A stretch of DNA of 64,000 bases. It comes from a virus. Position numbers and translations under genes: made by a program. The stretch spans positions 1 through 64,000 of the IMG/VR virus record IMGVR_UViG_3300027541_000218, one strand, 5' to 3'. Below, piece after piece: positions 44,901 through 52,410 of the stretch (positions are counted from its first letter, which is position 1; each line of letters opens with the position of its first letter). The notes under the pieces are model-generated. The model made no database searches, had not been told where the DNA came from, and was given only the letters and a program-made list of their open reading frames with translations.

Positions 44901-45278
44901 AAAATCAAATCTTGGCTTGCTAAAAAATCCTTCAGTCCAAGCAATTTCATTAATTTTATTTAAGTTGTCTAGACCAACTTGATTCTTAGCAAGAAGGACT
45001 ATATGATGATAATTTTGATCAAGAGGATCAGTACGATCTGCCTTTGCTCTCTTATCAGCCATATCTGTAGTCATATAGCCTTCTACGCCAAGTATTGGCT
45101 TAATACCCTTTGCTTTTGCAATACGGTGCAGTTCCCTATGCCCAGATAAAGTACCGTGATCTGTGATTGCCAATGCAGGCATTCCCAGTTCAACTGCACG
45201 GTTCACGTATTCTTCTGGAGTAGCAACACCATCCATTAAGGAATAGTGTGTATGGACATGTAAGCCAACGTAGTTCAT
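41991..45278 (-). CDS. dnaE: DNA polymerase III alpha subunit (1095 aa)
   Basis: Start at ATG 45278; the TTG one codon earlier is unneeded. The PHP domain opens with HVHTHYSLMDG and has ITDHGTLSGH and VTPDCHHS. The polymerase core has GPGRGSSAGSL (near 384-394) and FPDIDTDIQDSRR (425-436, the metal Asp residues). The finger/Zn region HAGYSFNKSHAVAY (near 735) and a C-terminal OB-like domain follow. It is the replicative polymerase of the phage, a C-family enzyme rather than the usual phage A- or B-family type. Complete. Confidence 0.95.
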   Translation of the reverse strand: MNYVGLHVHTHYSLMDGVATPEEYVNRAVELGMPALAITDHGTLSGHRELHRIAKAKGIKPILGVEGYMTTDMADKRAKADRTDPLDQNYHHIVLLAKNQVGLDNLNKINEIAWTEGFFSKPRFDFDTLKKYKEGLIVTSACLSGWVAKAVELGELAVAKKYIQWFADEFGDDYYVEIMPHNPPEVNKTICDIADSLNVKLVVTPDCHHSNEDQKVIQEMMLILNTHAKLQKDATYDKSKKHKDMMDRLDYLYGADRQMSFRSFDIHLLSFDEMKSAMESHGITRTDIYDHTIEIANKVEEYDIKSGMNLLPVQYRNPDQELANLAFAGLEEKRLNSNWLGNDIYDNRLMEELEIIRDKKFAPYFLVVRNMLNWAKKEGIMVGPGRGSSAGSLLCYTLGITDIDPIEHGLLFFRFINPERNDFPDIDTDIQDSRRDEVKDYLVRQYRHVASIATFLQFKDKGVVRDVARALNIPLPDVNKVLKTVDTWDDYCTSKNSAWFREKYPEVEIYGEQLRGRIRGTGIHAAGVVTSKDPIFRYAPMETRSSTGSDDRIPVVAVDMEEAEKIGLIKIDALGLKTLSVLKDTLDIIEQRHDKKIDLLSIDMKDKNVYQMLSDGYTKGVFQCEATPYTNLLVKMGVKNLDELAASNALVRPGAMNTIGKDYIARKHGRQNINYKHQIMKPFTEDTYGCVLYQEQVMQTCVHLGGMSMSEADKVRKIIGKKKDAKEFDVFKDKFIKGASQYIAPNDALDLWHDFEAHAGYSFNKSHAVAYSTLSYWTAWLKYHYPLEFMFALLKNEKDKDTRTEYLIEAKRMGIPIKLPHINDSDKDFKIEGKGIRFGLSAIKFISDTIADRYIAARPFASFKEVEEFTFTKGNGVNSRALQAMNAIGALTFPDNPADAEKVKENLYEYLNLPEFNMPVPQHYYAYINDIEEYEEKGAFILMGMVKSIKRSKGWSRVELLDKTGSVGIFDEENTSIEAGRTYIILANDNRIVSAVPADEIKDSKDAFIKFLNYKMLPFKDDEMFVVSFKPRVTKTGKKMASLTLADAGRELHAVTVFPTAFARAYMNIEAGNIYKFKFGKTKDGTVIMEDVVNV

Positions 45279-45281
45279 CAA

Positions 45282-45935
45282 TTACCAGTCAATATTAGTT
45301 GCTGTTACTGATGGAGTGTCAAACCCAAAGTAGAATGCTTCTTGCTCTGGATATGGAACTTCACGAACTACCTTTTCTAGATTAAAGAACTCACGACCAT
45401 CCCACTTGAATGGTTCTGAGTCTGGAGTGCTTGGAATAAGTGTGTAATTAGTTTCAGTTCCCTGACCATTACGCTTTAGTTTCCAAGTCAAATTTGAGAT
45501 GCTTCCTGTTTCAAGTGCATACTCACGAATTGTATTAAATGCAGATTGCTTGCTGATACCTTGTGACCATACTGCAATGTATGGATCTTCTGTGCCATCA
45601 TCAACTAGTACATTTGTATAGAAGCGAAGACGTGCTCTCCAACCACTCTTTGGTTCTTTACGAGCCATCTCACAGCCAAAGCAACGACCTTCTGATTCTT
45701 GAGTACAAGCAGCCTTACGCTTGTAGTCTTTTGGATTAGTATGTTCAGAAACAACTACAGCCATACCACGATCTTCATTATAGTTTGCTGAGTCAGAATC
45801 TAATTCGTTAACAAAACGAATCTTTGCTGCTTGTCCATCTGCTAGTTTAACCCAGCGGACTTTTGTTCCTGTGCTTTCGTATTTTGGTTTTTCGACTAGG
45901 GCGTTAATATTTTTTAGTCCCTTTACAATAGTCAT
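45282..45935 (-). CDS. gp32-like ssDNA-binding/replication protein (217 aa)
   Basis: ATG follows AAGGAG. Residues 25-110 have an OB-like strand pattern (KVRWVKLADGQAAKIRFVNE). A Cys/His group ACTQESEGRCFGCEMARKEP (near 77-96) is like the zinc site of T4 gp32-type proteins. GWRARLRFYTNVLVDDG follows. The short C-terminal tail is not strongly acidic. Its place between primase and polymerase supports a replisome ssDNA-binding role, in addition to the SSB at 8708. Confidence 0.7.
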   Translation of the reverse strand: MTIVKGLKNINALVEKPKYESTGTKVRWVKLADGQAAKIRFVNELDSDSANYNEDRGMAVVVSEHTNPKDYKRKAACTQESEGRCFGCEMARKEPKSGWRARLRFYTNVLVDDGTEDPYIAVWSQGISKQSAFNTIREYALETGSISNLTWKLKRNGQGTETNYTLIPSTPDSEPFKWDGREFFNLEKVVREVPYPEQEAFYFGFDTPSVTATNIDW

Positions 45936-45961
45936 ATTTTCTCCTTATATATAAGTTTTAT

Positions 45962-46885
45962 CTATTTTAGCATAGCATCAATAACATTGTCAAATGAAAG
46001 TTTTAGTTGCCTAATTTCATCATCTGTCATATCACCAATGTCTTTATATTTTTTATCAGGTCGGATAACTGTAACTAAGTTTCCTAATTTTTCAATTAGT
46101 CTATCAGCCATAATTGATCCAGCCTCATCGTTGTCTGCTACAAGTACAATACTATTAAAGTATTTTTTCAAAAGTCCCATCTGGCTTGATGAAACATTTG
46201 CCCCTAGGGTAGCAACCGCAGGGAAACCTACTTGATCTAATCGAATTGCATCAAAAGATGATTCAACAACATAGATAGTCTTTGATGCTTTTACTCTATG
46301 CAAATTAAAAAGTATTTTACTCTTAGGTAAGCCTGGTGTATTTTTAAACTCTTTACCCTCAATAGTTCTAGCAACAAATCCAATAGTCATACCTTCTGGA
46401 GACTGCATTGGAATTACCACTGAATCTTGTTTTTCTGAATATCCTAAATCAAACTTGGTAACAGAATCTTTTGTAATTCTTCTACCTTCAAAATATGTCA
46501 TTGCCCTAGGAGATTCTAGTGCCTGCTTATTCAATCTTTTAATCAATAATTCATCATATTGAACAAAGTCAGGTGCTGCATATAAAGTTTTATTAACAAG
46601 AGATTCAATATCTGTTTCTACTTCTTTGCTTTTAATATATCTAACAGATTCAAAATATGTTCTACCTGTCATATGCATAATTAATTCTATAAGGTTCTTA
46701 GTAGTTTGACAGCCAAAACAAAAGAATAGCCCAGAGTCTTTAGAAACTTCTCCAGCAGGAGTTCTATTATTGTTATGGTATGGACAAAATATAATATAGT
46801 CAGTGCCGTATTCTGCCTCTATATCTATTCCTGCGCCTGTTAGTACTCTATGTATCTGTTGTGTTGTATATATCTCTTTAAGCAT
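45962..46885 (-). CDS. DnaG-type DNA primase (307 aa)
   Basis: Start at ATG 46885, overlapping the helicase stop. A CHC2-like zinc site lies at FCPYHNNNRTPAG and FFCFGCQTTKN. The Toprim domain shows IYVVESSFDAIRLDQ (catalytic Glu, near 210) and IVLVADNDEAGSIMAD (D-x-D, near 250). It lacks the helicase-binding C-terminal domain, as is usual for phage primases. It synthesises RNA primers with the adjoining DnaB. Confidence 0.9.
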   Translation of the reverse strand: MLKEIYTTQQIHRVLTGAGIDIEAEYGTDYIIFCPYHNNNRTPAGEVSKDSGLFFCFGCQTTKNLIELIMHMTGRTYFESVRYIKSKEVETDIESLVNKTLYAAPDFVQYDELLIKRLNKQALESPRAMTYFEGRRITKDSVTKFDLGYSEKQDSVVIPMQSPEGMTIGFVARTIEGKEFKNTPGLPKSKILFNLHRVKASKTIYVVESSFDAIRLDQVGFPAVATLGANVSSSQMGLLKKYFNSIVLVADNDEAGSIMADRLIEKLGNLVTVIRPDKKYKDIGDMTDDEIRQLKLSFDNVIDAMLK

Positions 46886-48104
46886 TTTTATCTTCGAAAT
46901 CTTTATATCTGTAATATCCTTTATCAAAATCTACTTGTATTAAAAAGTCTCCCATAAATCCGTTACGATTTTTTCTGAATGCACATTCAATTATATCACT
47001 GTTGGATGCACGACCCAATGCTAATACCCAGTCAGCATCGTAGGCAATCTGTCTTGACCATGCTGTTTGACCAAGTGTAGGTACAGTAGAAAGATCTTTT
47101 ACATCATCTGGAGTTGCAGAAGAAATTGCAATAATGGGCATTTCTTCACTAATAGCCATAAGTTTAAGTTCTCGTGAAAGGTTCTTCATTCTAACTGTTT
47201 CATTATCTGCTTTTTGATTTGGAGACATAAGTTGTAAATAGTCAACAATAACAAAGTCTGGTTTATATTGATCTATCTTTCCACGAATAACTGATGGTGT
47301 AATCTCTCCGCCCTGATCGTTAGAAATAATATGAAAGTGTGGTCTACCTTCTACCTTATTTGAATGCCACTTCTTAAGCATATCTGTTTCAACTTCACCA
47401 TTGCTAAGTTTACGATGAGACCATAATCCCTCACCCATAATTGCAAATACACGGTTACGAACTTCTGTTTCAGACATTTCAAGACTGATAATCATAGGCG
47501 TTTTGCCTTGCTTCCATGCCTGTACCGCAAAATAAAGAGCAAGCCATGATTTACCAATACCTGGATAAGCAAGGAAAATACCTAGTTGACCTGCCGTAAT
47601 ACCAGAAGGTAGGTAGTTATCAAAACCTGGAAGACCAGTTTTAATTCCTATAGATCCAAGTTCTTGTTGCTTTCTTACATTTTCAAAATATGCAATTGCT
47701 GATTCTAAATCTGTAGCATCAACATCTCTAATTGTAGATGTATTTTTCTTTAATTCTGAAGTTTTAGTAATTAATTGCTCTAGTGCCTTTTGACCTTCTC
47801 CACCTTGAATTTCAGATGCAGCGTTACGAATAATATCTTTAAGGCTATCGTTTAAATATTCAACTTGAAGTTCATCTAAATGGTGCTTTGTTGCACCTAC
47901 CTCTTGAACTGGAGTAAAATCTCTAAACTTTTCTACAACTAATGATAGTGGAGGAACTGTGCCATTATGCTCTGCGTAGTTTCTAATGAAAAGCCAAACA
48001 TCATTATGCGTTCTAAGAATATTATCTACATTGGCTTGCAGGAGTACGTGAACCTGTTTATCTTGCAATACTGCTGATATTAGTTTTGCCTCTGTGTTAT
48101 TCAC
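46878..48104 (-). CDS. DnaB-like replicative helicase (408 aa)
   Basis: GTG start 48104 overlaps the preceding gene. RecA-fold motor: LAYPGIGKSWLALYF (P-loop, near residues 180-195), TPMIISLEMSETEVRNRVF (near 205), PDFVIVDYLQLMSP (Walker B, near 282-295) and SRELKLMAISEEMPIIAISS (near 307). The N-terminal ~130 residues form a helical domain. It should be a 5'-3' hexameric helicase, coupled to the primase gene. Confidence 0.93.
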   Translation of the reverse strand: MNNTEAKLISAVLQDKQVHVLLQANVDNILRTHNDVWLFIRNYAEHNGTVPPLSLVVEKFRDFTPVQEVGATKHHLDELQVEYLNDSLKDIIRNAASEIQGGEGQKALEQLITKTSELKKNTSTIRDVDATDLESAIAYFENVRKQQELGSIGIKTGLPGFDNYLPSGITAGQLGIFLAYPGIGKSWLALYFAVQAWKQGKTPMIISLEMSETEVRNRVFAIMGEGLWSHRKLSNGEVETDMLKKWHSNKVEGRPHFHIISNDQGGEITPSVIRGKIDQYKPDFVIVDYLQLMSPNQKADNETVRMKNLSRELKLMAISEEMPIIAISSATPDDVKDLSTVPTLGQTAWSRQIAYDADWVLALGRASNSDIIECAFRKNRNGFMGDFLIQVDFDKGYYRYKDFEDKNA

Positions 48105-48405
48105 TTAGCCACTCCCTTGCTAATTTTCTACGCTCTTCTCGTTCTTTAATATCTGCCTGCACTTCTAGTTTACCATTAAGAATTTTTTCTGCATTATATG
48201 CAAAGAAGTTCCAATTTGGATCTTGAGCAACTAAAAAATAATAATCTAATAAATCATAACAGTCTTTTATCCCATAGGATTCAACAAGGGCATCTGCAGC
48301 CCATTGCTCAACATTAAGATTGAGATTAGACTTTTGCTCATATCTTTGCAAATATAATTTGTTGTATCGACTGAGCAAAGCCATTCGGTCTTTGCGGTCA
48401 GCCAT
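48097..48405 (-). CDS. possible helicase loader or replication accessory (102 aa)
   Basis: All-alpha, Leu/Tyr/Glu-rich, with YGIKDCYDLLDYYFLVAQDP and a charged C-terminus (ADIKEREERRKLAREWLSE). It overlaps dnaB by 8 nt. Size, helical character and position suggest a loader or DnaB partner. Role inferred only. Confidence 0.5.
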   Translation of the reverse strand: MADRKDRMALLSRYNKLYLQRYEQKSNLNLNVEQWAADALVESYGIKDCYDLLDYYFLVAQDPNWNFFAYNAEKILNGKLEVQADIKEREERRKLAREWLSE

Positions 48406-48406
48406 A

Positions 48407-48634
48407 CTATTCTTCTACTAACTCTGTCTTTGCTTCTTGAACCTTTTCTACCACTTTGCTTTCAACAAAGGAGTAAACACGGTCCATAGCCTCATTTGTA
48501 GTTTCTCCATCACGGGTATAATCAACTACCCCAAGATCAACTCTTAAAGACTGGAAATTACCCAGATTAAGGGTATATCCAAGTGTTACTGATACTTTTG
48601 TGTCATTACGTTCTTCCACCACTGCCTCCTTCAA
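48407..48634 (-). CDS. hypothetical protein (75 aa)
   Basis: VSVTLGYTLNLGNFQSLRVD begins a beta-rich core, then DEAMDRVYSFVESKVVEKVQ-like helix and an acidic end. Similar small 'LG(F/Y)T.NLGNF.S.R' proteins accompany replication genes in actinophages and may be ssDNA-annealing factors. I cannot confirm this. Confidence 0.55.
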   Translation of the reverse strand: MKEAVVEERNDTKVSVTLGYTLNLGNFQSLRVDLGVVDYTRDGETTNEAMDRVYSFVESKVVEKVQEAKTELVEE

Positions 48635-48637
48635 AGG

Positions 48638-49183
48638 CTAATTAATGCTCTCTCCCCAAACAGGAATAAATCTACCATCTTCAGTTTTTGTATAAACCAG
48701 TATACCATCGCCAGTTCTTCGTGTCAACTCCTGAGATGTAGGAGTCATATTGTTTGTTATTAAATTATCTTTTCTTGGTCTACCAATATGTATGCTTGCA
48801 AGTATATCACGTATCTCTTTTAATTGCGATTCAGAGTAGTACGCTCTTACTTGCCAATCTCTTGTACCGCCAACCTGTGCTCCTATTGGAGGCGGAATAA
48901 CTCCACGTTTAATTAGATATGGAATATATTTACGATGCCTATTGACAAGTCTTGCAGTTTCTGCTACAGTATATGCCCTTTGTCTATTTTTTCTGAAGTC
49001 ATTACGAAAACAAGTTTCTAGTCTATCTTTTGTAATATTGTAAAATGTAACCATACCAGTTGATCTAGAACTATGATATAGTCTAACTAAATCATTATTT
49101 AAAAACCAAATTTTTTGGTTACCTTTAATTATAGGCTGACTATTGTAGTCTTTGCTCTCAAGTTTTCTTGGTCCAAAAGCCAT
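48638..49183 (-). CDS. MerR/excisionase-like HTH protein (181 aa)
   Basis: RQRAYTVAETARLVNRHRKY (near residues 67-86) and IPYLIKRGVIPPP match the winged HTH used by MerR and excisionase-like regulators. QVGGTRDWQVRAYYSESQLK gives the wing. A basic N-terminus (LESKDYNSQPIIKGNQKI) and a free C-terminal tail are added. It may regulate the switch between tail and replication transcription at this junction. Confidence 0.7.
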   Translation of the reverse strand: MAFGPRKLESKDYNSQPIIKGNQKIWFLNNDLVRLYHSSRSTGMVTFYNITKDRLETCFRNDFRKNRQRAYTVAETARLVNRHRKYIPYLIKRGVIPPPIGAQVGGTRDWQVRAYYSESQLKEIRDILASIHIGRPRKDNLITNNMTPTSQELTRRTGDGILVYTKTEDGRFIPVWGESIN

Positions 49184-49320
49184 TTTCCCTCCTTGCTATC
49201 TGAAGGTGGATGATAAAAATTTCTAGATCCACAACGGATGCAATAGGTCTCTAAGTGTATTTGGCTAGAATATTGTCTATCAACAAACATTCTACCTTTG
49301 CAGCGTCTGCAATGGATCAT
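49129..49320 (-). CDS. zinc-ribbon protein (63 aa)
   Basis: Start at ATG 49320 (MIHCRRCKGRMFVDRQYSSQ); an earlier start at 49353 would lie inside the structural gene. CRRC and YCIRCGSRNFY supply the four-Cys ribbon. Its end overlaps the HTH gene by 55 nt, so co-translation is likely. Similar ribbons precede HTH genes in other actinophages. Confidence 0.65.
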   Translation of the reverse strand: MIHCRRCKGRMFVDRQYSSQIHLETYCIRCGSRNFYHPPSDSKEGKWLLDQENLRAKTTIVSL

Positions 49321-49336
49321 GTACCCAATTCCCCTT

Positions 49337-49780
49337 TTAGTTTGGAATTCCAATAATAATTAGGTGAACAGCCAAGGACAGATCTCCTGACGCTCCAAAC
49401 CTAACCACTCCTTCTACTCTTGATGTAGTAACAGATTTTAAAATAACATTTACATTTTGTCCTGCTGGAGTATTTCCAATATTAACTGCAGTAGCAGATG
49501 CTATTGGTGCATATTTAAAATCAGATGGGAAGTCATATGAAAATGTCTTTTCGTTTCCTGCGCTAACTGTTGAGTTATTTGCTACTTCAACATACCCACC
49601 AACTACTCTAGCCTCTGATGTTTTTACACTCTGCTTACCTGCAGAAACAGTATCTACAGTAGTATAGTTGTAGGTTGCAGATGAAACCTGCGTAGAAATA
49701 TCATTAATTGTATCTGCCAACTGATAAATGTATGTAACATCTAACGGTTGACCTCGTTCTGGTAGTGGTACTTTTGCCAT
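49337..49780 (-). CDS. virion structural/tail protein (147 aa)
   Basis: LPERGQPLDVTYIYQLADTI, then a Ser/Thr-rich beta domain with VVGGYVEVANNSTVSAGNEK and VNVILKSVTTSRVEGVVRF. The composition matches the small tail-tip or fibre-associated proteins that end actinophage tail operons. ATG has a GAGAGA-type site. Exact role unknown. Confidence 0.6.
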   Translation of the reverse strand: MAKVPLPERGQPLDVTYIYQLADTINDISTQVSSATYNYTTVDTVSAGKQSVKTSEARVVGGYVEVANNSTVSAGNEKTFSYDFPSDFKYAPIASATAVNIGNTPAGQNVNVILKSVTTSRVEGVVRFGASGDLSLAVHLIIIGIPN

Positions 49781-49798
49781 TATCTCTCCATTATATCA

Positions 49799-50332
49799 TT
49801 AAACAGTCTCATTGAGCAGTCTATAAACTTTTAAAAATGGTGTTCCTGGAGCGCCATCTGCTCTTTCAATTGGTTCTCCTTTTAAATAAATCTCAACACT
49901 CATTCTATTTGGCGTGGTTGGTTGCACAACTCCATTAATTGTCCATGTATTTGGAATTGGTAAAGCAAGAGATGTTGTATCAATTCTTTCTTTATATAGC
50001 CAATCACCATTTCCACCACCACGATCCCATCTTACCCAAATATCATATTCATGTGTTTTAGTTATTGAATAAGTATTTCCACCATCAACTTTGGTTACTT
50101 CTACAGCATCCCAAACAATAGTAGCAATTGATCCTGCTTTATTAAATACAATATTTCCAGGCACAAATGTATAACCTGGTTGTATTAAATAGACAGGAGA
50201 CCAATGAGATGTTCTGTTTCTATCTGAAGAAATAATCCTATATCTTACAGAATATCCCTCTGTATTAGAGTCAATGGCTGGTAAATTATTTGGAGAAGTT
50301 TTAAACTTTTTAATTGTTTCAGAAGTAGCCAT
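49799..50332 (-). CDS. tail-associated protein, fibronectin-III-like (177 aa)
   Basis: SVRYRIISSDRNRTSHWSPV with YDIWVRWDRGGGNGDWLYKE is the strand layout of a fibronectin type III-like fold, and a Pro/Thr-rich C-terminus follows. Such domains are frequent on tail-tip proteins. It is coupled to the 50332 gene by overlap. Confidence 0.6.
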   Translation of the reverse strand: MATSETIKKFKTSPNNLPAIDSNTEGYSVRYRIISSDRNRTSHWSPVYLIQPGYTFVPGNIVFNKAGSIATIVWDAVEVTKVDGGNTYSITKTHEYDIWVRWDRGGGNGDWLYKERIDTTSLALPIPNTWTINGVVQPTTPNRMSVEIYLKGEPIERADGAPGTPFLKVYRLLNETV

Positions 50333-51483
50333 TATGTTACTCCAACTGAAAATCTAAATTCAATATAATTACTTGTATTGGGAGACTTGACAACTGTTTC
50401 TGCATTAGTAGTTTTGATAACTGAATAACCAGTAAGACCATATAATGGATTTGTAGTAGCAATATTTTCTAGTCTCATTGCATCAAGTGCAACATAATAA
50501 TCATCAGACGGAACATCTGAAACTAAAACACATGCATATATTTTTACAACTGTTACAGCATTCCACGTAAATCCTTGTGTCTGATATAGTTCTTGTAGTT
50601 GTTTTGTTATTACAAAATAGCGGTTAGTAGAAAAATCATATGTTCCTCCAGTACCGCTTCCATTATCAAGTTCAGCCTCAAATCTAGCAAATTCTCCAGA
50701 ACCTTCTGCATCTGTACTTGCAAAATCTACAAGAATGCGAACGGTGTCAGGAACTGCAGAAGAATCTCCATCCTTACTTACAAGAGAAAATGCAAGACGC
50801 AATTCGTCAATTGGAGAGTTACGTGTAAAATTAACATCAGCACCAGTTAAATGTATATGATTTGATCCAGCCTCAACAACAAAATGTCCTTCAGCACTAC
50901 CTGTTGATGAGTCAATAGTTAGGTCTGAATCATTTCCACGAATTAAAATAATATTATTTAAAAATCTACAACGCTCATATCTTTCTGGGCGTGGTGATTT
51001 ATAAAATATAGAGTTATCTGCATTTGTTTGAAATACTGGGTCTGTAGTAGCAATTACGTTATCGTCTAGCGGATCATCCAACGGAGTTGTAATAGTTGGA
51101 ATAGATGTTGCAGCAGATGCTGTATGATATTGCCAGTTTTCACCTTGAGTAAAAGCAAACACAGTTTTGCTATCATAGGCTCCAGCAGAAGGATTTGATC
51201 CTGCAGAGTACAAGCCAATCTCTGAAATTTCATATCTTTCTTCTGTTGGTAGTTCTGCTGTTAATACAATTTTTTCTGTACCAGCATCATTAACAAAGCC
51301 CCTAGATGAAATAGGCACTCTGAACATTTCAAAATCTAGGTTGTCTTTAGTTGAGTAGTCTCCATATGGATCAGTAGTATCTAGTGGCTGTGCTCCACAT
51401 CCTATGGCAATATAAGAAGCATAGGCTGGTGCCTGACCAAGAAGATACTTACCAATGATAGATTTTCCAGTGTTTGTAATCAT
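50332..51483 (-). CDS. tail/baseplate protein (383 aa)
   Basis: The N-terminus NTGKSIIGKYLLGQAPAYAS with YIAIGCGAQPLD, then EISEIGLYSAGSNPSAGAYD, resembles phage tail-collar/baseplate wedge proteins that cap fibres. The middle (residues ~150-330) is a beta-sandwich, lectin-like (SAEGHFVVEAGSNHIHLTGA). It overlaps its neighbours by 1-4 nt. Confidence 0.65.
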   Translation of the reverse strand: MITNTGKSIIGKYLLGQAPAYASYIAIGCGAQPLDTTDPYGDYSTKDNLDFEMFRVPISSRGFVNDAGTEKIVLTAELPTEERYEISEIGLYSAGSNPSAGAYDSKTVFAFTQGENWQYHTASAATSIPTITTPLDDPLDDNVIATTDPVFQTNADNSIFYKSPRPERYERCRFLNNIILIRGNDSDLTIDSSTGSAEGHFVVEAGSNHIHLTGADVNFTRNSPIDELRLAFSLVSKDGDSSAVPDTVRILVDFASTDAEGSGEFARFEAELDNGSGTGGTYDFSTNRYFVITKQLQELYQTQGFTWNAVTVVKIYACVLVSDVPSDDYYVALDAMRLENIATTNPLYGLTGYSVIKTTNAETVVKSPNTSNYIEFRFSVGVT

Positions 51484-52409
51484 AATTCCGCCTCATATAT
51501 TGTACCACCTGTGGTAATTTCTACCTCTATCTGCTCATCTAGTTCTAAATTTACAGCCTCTACTACCAGTTCTCCAGTTTCTGGGTCTATATATACATGC
51601 GATCCATCTGGACCTGTTCCTTCTGTTGGAACTTTATTATCAAATCTAATAGAAAAATTTTGAAAATATTTATCGGAAGTAGCCTGTAAACTAACAATAT
51701 TATTAGCGTTATATTGTTGTTGAATCTGTGTCAAATTTTTAATAGGCTGATAAATAATTTGTTGACCATTAACCGTATCATTTCTAGCAATATTAATTAA
51801 CTCTTGTCCACCAATATTTTCAAAAATAAGGTCAGACATAATTTGAATTGGAACGGCGTCTTCGTCAAATAAAATAGTGTCAATTGGAGCAGTTTTTACT
51901 GGTGGTGGCGGCGGCGCTTGTGTAACTGGGCTTATGTTAGACGGGGTAGAAGAGAGAGTAGAGGGTGTTAAAGGAATAGGGTTTGGAGAAGACTGTTGGT
52001 TAGATCCACTACCATTATTTGGTGATTGAGAACTTGCTTGAACAACACTCTGCGTTGTTGGTATGACTATTTGATTATTTTTATCATATTCTGCTGCTTT
52101 TGCTGCTGATGCAGCATTAATTGCAGCACCTAAGTCTGTTCCTCTTCCTCCTGCTGCTTTTGCTGCATTAAGAGTATCAAAATATTCTTTATCTGTTAAA
52201 GTTTTTCCAGGTGTATAAGAATCTCCGTAGTACCCTGCCTTATTAACTCCACCACGTAGATCATAGTATTGTTCTGGTGTTGGTCTTTCAAAAGTTTTTG
52301 TTTCAGGGTTAAATACACTATATCCAGCAGCGTTTGCCTGTATAACTCTTTTTGTTGTTGCATCTAATTGTTCAAATGGAATTTTATTAAATGATTGATC
52401 GTCAGCCAT
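51480..52409 (-). CDS. tail protein with low-complexity linker (309 aa)
   Basis: An N-terminal helical part (AAKAAGGRGTDLGAAINAAS, AAKAAEY) leads to a Gln/Ser/Asn/Pro linker (residues ~125-175, ending PPPPPVKT-like). A C-terminal beta domain carries YQPIKNLTQIQQQYNANNIV and VYIDPETGELVVEAVNLELD. Likely a connector in the tail tip. No catalytic motif. Confidence 0.6.
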   Translation of the reverse strand: MADDQSFNKIPFEQLDATTKRVIQANAAGYSVFNPETKTFERPTPEQYYDLRGGVNKAGYYGDSYTPGKTLTDKEYFDTLNAAKAAGGRGTDLGAAINAASAAKAAEYDKNNQIVIPTTQSVVQASSQSPNNGSGSNQQSSPNPIPLTPSTLSSTPSNISPVTQAPPPPPVKTAPIDTILFDEDAVPIQIMSDLIFENIGGQELINIARNDTVNGQQIIYQPIKNLTQIQQQYNANNIVSLQATSDKYFQNFSIRFDNKVPTEGTGPDGSHVYIDPETGELVVEAVNLELDEQIEVEITTGGTIYEAEL

Positions 52410-52410
52410 T